This document shows positions 59,765 to 64,000 of a stretch of 64,000 nucleotides of DNA, in pieces. The DNA lies in the NCBI RefSeq assembly GCF_009729415.1, contig NZ_MPKW01000022.1, positions 62,001-126,000 on the forward strand. Reading direction: 5' to 3'. The notes under the pieces were generated by a model. The model did no database searches. It was not told the origin of the DNA and was given only the letters and a program-made list of their open reading frames with translations. The position numbers and the translations under genes were made by a program. The number at the start of each line of letters is the position of its first letter. Position 1 is the first letter of the stretch. Origin of the DNA: Mycolicibacterium sp. CBMA 234 (GTDB lineage Bacteria > Actinomycetota > Actinomycetes > Mycobacteriales > Mycobacteriaceae).

Positions 59765-60424
59765 TCAGTTGCCGCTCGCCAGATGCATCGCGGCCGCGGT
59801 GGCGAGTGACGCTTCGGCGCGGCCGCGTTCGTCACCCATTCCGACGAGAAAATCGACGGTCAGCGGGCTGAGAATATCGCGAAGGCCGTGGCCTTCAGTA
59901 CCGAAGAACCCCGCCATCTCGAGGGTCACCGCCCCGTGGCAGATGCTCCAAATTCGTCCTGCGACAGCGGCTTCGCCGTCATCGCGGATGCGGCCGGCCG
60001 CGATCATCCGACGCACCGACGCACAGAGCACCTGGAACGACGTGTCGCGCGACGTGGCATGTCCGGTCACCGTCAAATCTGTCCGACAGCTCGACAACGA
60101 CGCAGGGACCGCAGTACCGAAAATCAATTGGTAGTGCTGCGGATTCCTCAGCGCGAACCGGCGGTAGGCGGCGCCCATCGAGAAGAAGTCCGCCACTGGA
60201 TCGTCGGTGTGCGGTACGGCCGCCAGGGCCTCGCCGAAACGGGCGAAGATCTCATCTGAGAGTGCGTCGACAACACCGGTCATCGACCCGAAGTGGGTGT
60301 ACACCACCATGGTCGACGTGCCGACCTCTGCGGCAAGCTTGCGCACGCTCAACGCCTGGAGGCCGTCGCGTTCCAGAATCGCGACGCCGGCCTCTACCAG
60401 TTGCCTACGAATTTCGTCGCTCAC
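59765..60424 (-). CDS. TetR-family repressor
   Basis: 219 aa. The N-terminal HTH (SVRKLAAEVGTSTMVVYTHF) is TetR type; the C-terminal domain (RRFALRNPQHYQLIFG) resembles the WHG subgroup. The GTG start at 60424 is 70 bp from the divergent carotenoid oxygenase gene. Two copies of one palindrome lie between them, so it very probably represses both its own gene and the oxygenase gene. Confidence 0.92.
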   Translation of the reverse strand: MSDEIRRQLVEAGVAILERDGLQALSVRKLAAEVGTSTMVVYTHFGSMTGVVDALSDEIFARFGEALAAVPHTDDPVADFFSMGAAYRRFALRNPQHYQLIFGTAVPASLSSCRTDLTVTGHATSRDTSFQVLCASVRRMIAAGRIRDDGEAAVAGRIWSICHGAVTLEMAGFFGTEGHGLRDILSPLTVDFLVGMGDERGRAEASLATAAAMHLASGN

Positions 60425-60439
60425 CCTTGCACACCGTCC

Positions 60440-60452
60440 ATAACAGTGTTAT
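60440..60452. promoter_or_regulatory. TetR operator copy 1
   Basis: ATAACAGTGTTAT, a 13-bp palindrome. It is the reverse complement of copy 2, and the two centres are 30 bp apart, about three helical turns. Confidence 0.8.
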
Positions 60453-60469
60453 ACCAGTAACCACAGCCA

Positions 60470-60482
60470 ATAACACTGTTAT
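60470..60482. promoter_or_regulatory. TetR operator copy 2
   Basis: ATAACACTGTTAT, next to the ribosome site (GGAGG) of the carotenoid oxygenase gene; a bound repressor would block transcription start or elongation. Confidence 0.8.
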
Positions 60483-60494
60483 GGAGGTTCTGGG

Positions 60495-61949
60495 ATGACC
60501 AACCGCTACCTTGAAGGCGCCTTCGCGCCACTGCAGGACGAATACACCCTGACCGACCTGACCGTCACGGGCACGATCCCGGACTATCTCGACGGCCGCT
60601 ATCTGCGTAACGGCCCGAATCCGATCGGCGAGGTCGACCCCGAGCTGTATCACTGGTTCCTGGGTGACGGCATGGTCCACGGCATCCGCATCCGTGACGG
60701 CAAGGCCGAGTGGTACCGCAATCGCTGGGTGCGTGGACCGTACACGGCGGCCGCGCTCGGCGAGGGCACACCGGCAGGGCACGGCAGTCCTTTCGGCATC
60801 GGCGCCAACACCAATGTGCTCGGCCACGCCGGCAAGACGCTGGCGCTAGTCGAGGGTGGCAGCGCGAACTATGAGCTGACTGACGAGCTGGACACCGTCG
60901 GTGTCTGCGATTTCGACGGCACGATCTCGGGCGGATATACAGCTCACCCGAAGCGGGACCCGGAAACCGGTGAACTGCACGCGGTTTCGTACAGCTTCAC
61001 CCGCGGCAACACCGTGCAGTACTCGGTGATCGGCACAGATGGAAAAGCGCGCCGCACCGTCGACATCGAAGTGCACGGCAGCCCGATGATGCACGACTTC
61101 TCCCTCACCGAGCGGCACGTCATCTTCTACGACCTGCCCGTGAGCTTCGATACGGGGATCATCACCGAGATGGCAGTGCCGAAGCTACTGCGGCTGCCGG
61201 CGCGACTTGTGTTGTCGTCGTTGATCGGTCGGGTCAAGATTCCCGATCCGGTCGCCGCGCGACAGTCGAGCTTCACATCGAAAGACCGGCGGATGCCCTA
61301 CTCGTGGGATCCGAAATACCCGGCCCGGGTCGGCGTCATGCCGCGCGACGGCGGCAACTCCGACGTCCGGTGGTTCGACGTCGAGCCGTGCTACGTCTTC
61401 CACCCGATGAACGCCTACGACTCCCCCGACGACAACACCATCGTCCTGGACGTCGTGCGCCATCCGAAGATGTTTGACGCCGACAAGCTGGGCCCGAACG
61501 AAGGGCCGCCAACTCTCGATCGCTGGACCATCGATCTGACCGCGGGCAAGGTGCTCGAGGACCGCTTCGACGACCATGATCAGGAGTTCCCGCGGATCGA
61601 CGAGCGACTGACCGGCAAGCGGCACCGCTACGGCTACGCACCGACCGTCAGTGAAGGTGCGGCTGGCAGCGACACCCTGCTCAAACACGACCTGATCGGC
61701 GGCAGTACCGCGACGCGGTCCTTCGGCAGCGGGAAGATGTTGGGCGAGTTCGTCTTCCACCCGTCATCGCCGAACGCGGCCGAGGACGACGGCGTCTTGA
61801 TGGGCTACGTCTACGACCAGGCGACCGATCGCAGCGAGTTGGCCATCGTCGATGCCCAGACCCTGCAGGACGTCGCGAGCATCAAGATTCCGCACCGGGT
61901 GCCGGCCGGATTCCACGGCAACTGGGTGCCGACCGCCCCGACCGCATAG
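60495..61949 (+). CDS. Carotenoid cleavage oxygenase (RPE65 family)
   Basis: 484 aa beta-propeller non-haem iron dioxygenase. The four iron-binding His residues are visible in GGYTAHPKRD, PMMHDFSLTE, YVFHPMNAYD and GFHGNWVP; YLRNGPNP and FLGDGMVHGI are family N-terminal motifs. M. tuberculosis Rv0654 is a related enzyme that cleaves carotenoids; lignostilbene-type activity cannot be excluded. GGAGG precedes the ATG. Controlled by the divergent TetR through the two palindromes. Convergent with the alkyl sulfatase gene (16 bp). Confidence 0.95.
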   Translation: MTNRYLEGAFAPLQDEYTLTDLTVTGTIPDYLDGRYLRNGPNPIGEVDPELYHWFLGDGMVHGIRIRDGKAEWYRNRWVRGPYTAAALGEGTPAGHGSPFGIGANTNVLGHAGKTLALVEGGSANYELTDELDTVGVCDFDGTISGGYTAHPKRDPETGELHAVSYSFTRGNTVQYSVIGTDGKARRTVDIEVHGSPMMHDFSLTERHVIFYDLPVSFDTGIITEMAVPKLLRLPARLVLSSLIGRVKIPDPVAARQSSFTSKDRRMPYSWDPKYPARVGVMPRDGGNSDVRWFDVEPCYVFHPMNAYDSPDDNTIVLDVVRHPKMFDADKLGPNEGPPTLDRWTIDLTAGKVLEDRFDDHDQEFPRIDERLTGKRHRYGYAPTVSEGAAGSDTLLKHDLIGGSTATRSFGSGKMLGEFVFHPSSPNAAEDDGVLMGYVYDQATDRSELAIVDAQTLQDVASIKIPHRVPAGFHGNWVPTAPTA

Positions 61950-61965
61950 CCACCGACCGGCCCGA

Positions 61966-63843
61966 CTACGGCGTGATGATGTTGAACGCCGGGTCGGGCC
62001 GGTCGATCACACTCAACAACGTCGGCAGCGCGGTGGCGTCGCCGGCCACCGCGGCGCCCGGTGACGTGGTGTCCCCGGCGGCAAAAGCCAAGAGCCGCAA
62101 CTTGTTCGCAAGCGTGACGGTAGCGTGGGCAGTGGCCGGGTCGGCGGCGACCTGACGATGCACCAGCACCCCGTTCCGTAGCGCCAAACGATAGTTGGCG
62201 GCCACGTCCTCGAACGTCACATCGATGGCGAGGTTCAAATCCCAGGCCCGCGGGCCATTGACGTTGATGGCCAGGGTGTCGAACATCTGCTCCGGAGTGA
62301 GCTGCGCCAGCATCGTCGGTGACGCGGACTGGGTCGGGGTGCCGAACTTGCCGACCCGCAGTTCGGTAGCACCGGACAGGAAGAAGTTGCGCCACACCGC
62401 GTTCTCGGCGCCGTAGGCCATCTGCTCCAGGGTGTCCGCGTAGAGTTCCCGAGCGGCGGCATGGTGCTCATCGGTGAAGACGACGTGATCCAACAGGGTT
62501 ACCGCCCAACGGAAATCGCCGTCATCGAAGGCTTGCTGCGCCAGTTCGACAACCTTGTCGACGCCGCCCATCGCCGCCACGTAGCGCGGCGCGGATGCCT
62601 CCGGCGGGTGCTGCCACAGCCGGGCCGGATTGCCGTCGAACCAGCCCATGTACCGCTGGTAGACCGCCTTGACGTTGTGGCTCACCGAACCGTAGTAGCC
62701 ATGGGTGTGCCAGGCCTTCTCCAAAGCCGGTGGCATCTGGAAAGTTTCGGCGATCTCGATACCGGTATAGCCCTGGTTGAGCTGGCGCAACGTCTGATCA
62801 TGCAAGTAGGCGTACAGATCCCTTTGCACTGAAAGGTATTCGACGATGTTGTCGTGACCCCAGGTGGGCCAGTGGTGGGAGGCGAAGACCACGTCCGCGC
62901 GGCCGGCGAAGCTGTCGATGGCCTCGGTCAGATAGCCCGCCCAGCCGTGCGGGTCGCGCACCAGCGCACCCCGCAGGGTCAGCAGGTTGTGCAGGTTATG
63001 AGTGGCGTTCTCGGCCATGCAGAGCGCACGGAATTTGGGGAAATAGAAATGCATTTCGGCCGGCGCCTCGGTCCCGGGCGCCATCTGGAACTCGATCTCG
63101 ACGCCATCGATGGTGTGCGTCTCTCCTGTGGTCGTAATGTCGACGGTGGGCACGATCAGAGCTACCTCACCGGTAGACCCGACCTGCCCCAACCCACAAC
63201 CGACCTGCCCCTGCGGACCGCGCTCCAACGCGGCGCCATACATGTACCCGGCGCGCCGGGCCATTGCCGTTCCGGCATAGACGTTTTCCTGCACAGCATG
63301 TGCGGTGAAGCCTTCCGGCGCGATGATCGCGACCTTGCCGGCGTCGACGTCAGCCTGGGACGTCACCCCGAGCACTCCGCCGAAGTGGTCGACGTGGCTG
63401 TGGGTATAAATAACCGCGGTGACGGCTCGATCACCCCGATGTTCTCGGTACAACGCCAGCGCCGCGGCCGCTGTCTCGGTGGAGATCAACGGGTCGATGA
63501 CGATGACGCCGGTATCGCCCTCAATGAAGCTGATGTTCGACAGGTCCAGGCCGCGCACCTGGTAGATGCCCGGCGCCACTTCGTACAGCCCCTGCTTGGT
63601 GCACAGCTGCGACTGCCGCCACAAGCTCGGGTGCACGCTGTCCGGCGCGTCGCCGTTCACAAAGCTGTAGGAATCGTTGTCCCACACCACCCTTCCGTCG
63701 GCAGCGGTGACAACGCACGGTTCCATCGCGGCGATGAATCCGCGGTCGGCGTCGTCGAAGTCCCGGGTGTCCCCGAACGGCAGTGAGTCGAGGTGCGCAC
63801 GGTTGGCGGCGGCGATGGCATCGGTGGGCGGCTTGTGCTCCAT
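61966..63843 (-). CDS. Alkyl sulfatase (SdsA1-like metallo-beta-lactamase fold)
   Basis: 625 aa secondary alkyl sulfatase type III. The dimetal site THSHVDHFGG is followed by AENATHNLHN and ASHHWPTWG; a helical dimerisation domain (~350-490) and a C-terminal SCP2-like domain (~500-625, LTPEQMFDTLAINVNGPRAW) follow, matching the SdsA1 layout. It hydrolyses alkyl sulfates to alcohols. No signal peptide. AAAGGTGG precedes the ATG at 63843; a GTG three codons upstream would overlap that site. Homologue of Rv3762c. Confidence 0.94.
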   Translation of the reverse strand: MEHKPPTDAIAAANRAHLDSLPFGDTRDFDDADRGFIAAMEPCVVTAADGRVVWDNDSYSFVNGDAPDSVHPSLWRQSQLCTKQGLYEVAPGIYQVRGLDLSNISFIEGDTGVIVIDPLISTETAAAALALYREHRGDRAVTAVIYTHSHVDHFGGVLGVTSQADVDAGKVAIIAPEGFTAHAVQENVYAGTAMARRAGYMYGAALERGPQGQVGCGLGQVGSTGEVALIVPTVDITTTGETHTIDGVEIEFQMAPGTEAPAEMHFYFPKFRALCMAENATHNLHNLLTLRGALVRDPHGWAGYLTEAIDSFAGRADVVFASHHWPTWGHDNIVEYLSVQRDLYAYLHDQTLRQLNQGYTGIEIAETFQMPPALEKAWHTHGYYGSVSHNVKAVYQRYMGWFDGNPARLWQHPPEASAPRYVAAMGGVDKVVELAQQAFDDGDFRWAVTLLDHVVFTDEHHAAARELYADTLEQMAYGAENAVWRNFFLSGATELRVGKFGTPTQSASPTMLAQLTPEQMFDTLAINVNGPRAWDLNLAIDVTFEDVAANYRLALRNGVLVHRQVAADPATAHATVTLANKLRLLAFAAGDTTSPGAAVAGDATALPTLLSVIDRPDPAFNIITP

Positions 63844-63861
63844 GCTGCCCACCTTTCCATC

Positions 63862-64000
63862 TCACAGCGCGTGCAGCACCACTTCCGCGAGAACACCGTG
63901 GTCAATCGCCGCGGTCATGTAGGTGCAGTGCGGCTGGCGTCGACGGTCGGTCGGTGAGCCCGGATTGAGCAGTCGCAGACCCGCGGCCGCGGTGCTGTCC
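63862..64000 (-). CDS. Metallophosphoesterase (YfcE type), C-terminal part
   Basis: Only the last ~46 residues are in the window. LRLLNPGSPTDRRRQPHCTY is the typical C-terminal motif of the YfcE/MJ0936 phosphodiesterase family. It ends 18 bp upstream of the sulfatase start on the same strand, so the two are probably co-transcribed. The N-terminal metal-binding part lies outside the window. Confidence 0.8.
   Translation of the reverse strand, partial: DSTAAAGLRLLNPGSPTDRRRQPHCTYMTAAIDHGVLAEVVLHAL

Noticed and set aside
1..64000. CRISPR array, prophage or insertion sequence
   Set aside because: No regular direct-repeat array, transposase, integrase or phage structural gene was seen on either strand.

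Overview
The window is GC-rich, densely coded DNA from a mycobacterium, most likely a rapidly growing environmental species (Mycolicibacterium type). The evidence is the gene content and order. recR-ybaB, dnaX, the Rv3722c-type aspartate aminotransferase, SRP RNA, tRNA-Ser, lucA, ligC with its polymerase, tadA, tyrA, proXVWZ and an alkyl sulfatase all follow the order of the M. tuberculosis Rv3715c-Rv3762c region. Accessory genes are inserted between these conserved blocks. The 19-kDa lipoprotein (LpqH type), a PE-PPE-domain hydrolase and an MbtH-NRPS pair also point to mycobacteria. All assignments rest on reading the sequence and on recalled family knowledge; no database search was run.

Layout. 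1-6315: the end of an NRPS locus on the minus strand (MbtH, then a multimodular NRPS that runs off the window). 6672-14600: conserved housekeeping genes (recR, ybaB, SRPBCC protein, FAD oxidase plus cyclopropane-synthase-like methyltransferase, dnaX, L7/L12-like protein, aspartate aminotransferase). 14637-17314: SRP RNA, tRNA-Ser(GGA), LucA, a PepA/HtrA-type secreted protease and a small membrane protein. 17326-21954: mixed genes, including a DUF2236 oxygenase with a palindromic operator, an alcohol dehydrogenase, a cold-shock protein and a GAP-family membrane protein. 21971-28346: a DNA repair pair (Prim-Pol and LigC), two enzymes acting on queuosine tRNA (GluQRS and Tgt), an SDR that lacks its catalytic Tyr, and a P450. 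28527-30666: exported proteins (LpqH, PE-PPE hydrolase).

30882-40660 is the main metabolic accessory region. A LuxR regulator precedes a hydrolase/flavoprotein/YHS group on the plus strand. This group converges on a minus-strand operon (acyl-CoA ligase, DUF3556 membrane protein, phytoene-desaturase-like flavoprotein), which is divergent from a PucR/CdaR-type regulator. I read this as an undescribed lipid or isoprenoid-like catabolic or modification locus; its substrate cannot be read from the sequence. 40888-46639: a Gly/Asn repeat exported protein, a Tat lipoprotein of the agmatine/peptidyl-arginine deiminase family in an operon with a BacA/SbmA-like ABC transporter, and a divergent MsbA-type ABC transporter.

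46801-55475: a GGDEF protein, tRNA-Ser(CGA), tadA and partner, tyrA, a DUF1089 protein, the ProXVWZ osmolyte importer and a LapA-domain protein. 55510-57347 is an accessory block, one secreted protein with an internal duplication, bounded by a perfect 27-bp inverted repeat. 57347-64000: an APH-fold protein, a histidine phosphatase, an SDR, a TetR regulator with two identical palindromic operators in front of a carotenoid oxygenase, an alkyl sulfatase and the end of a metallophosphoesterase gene.
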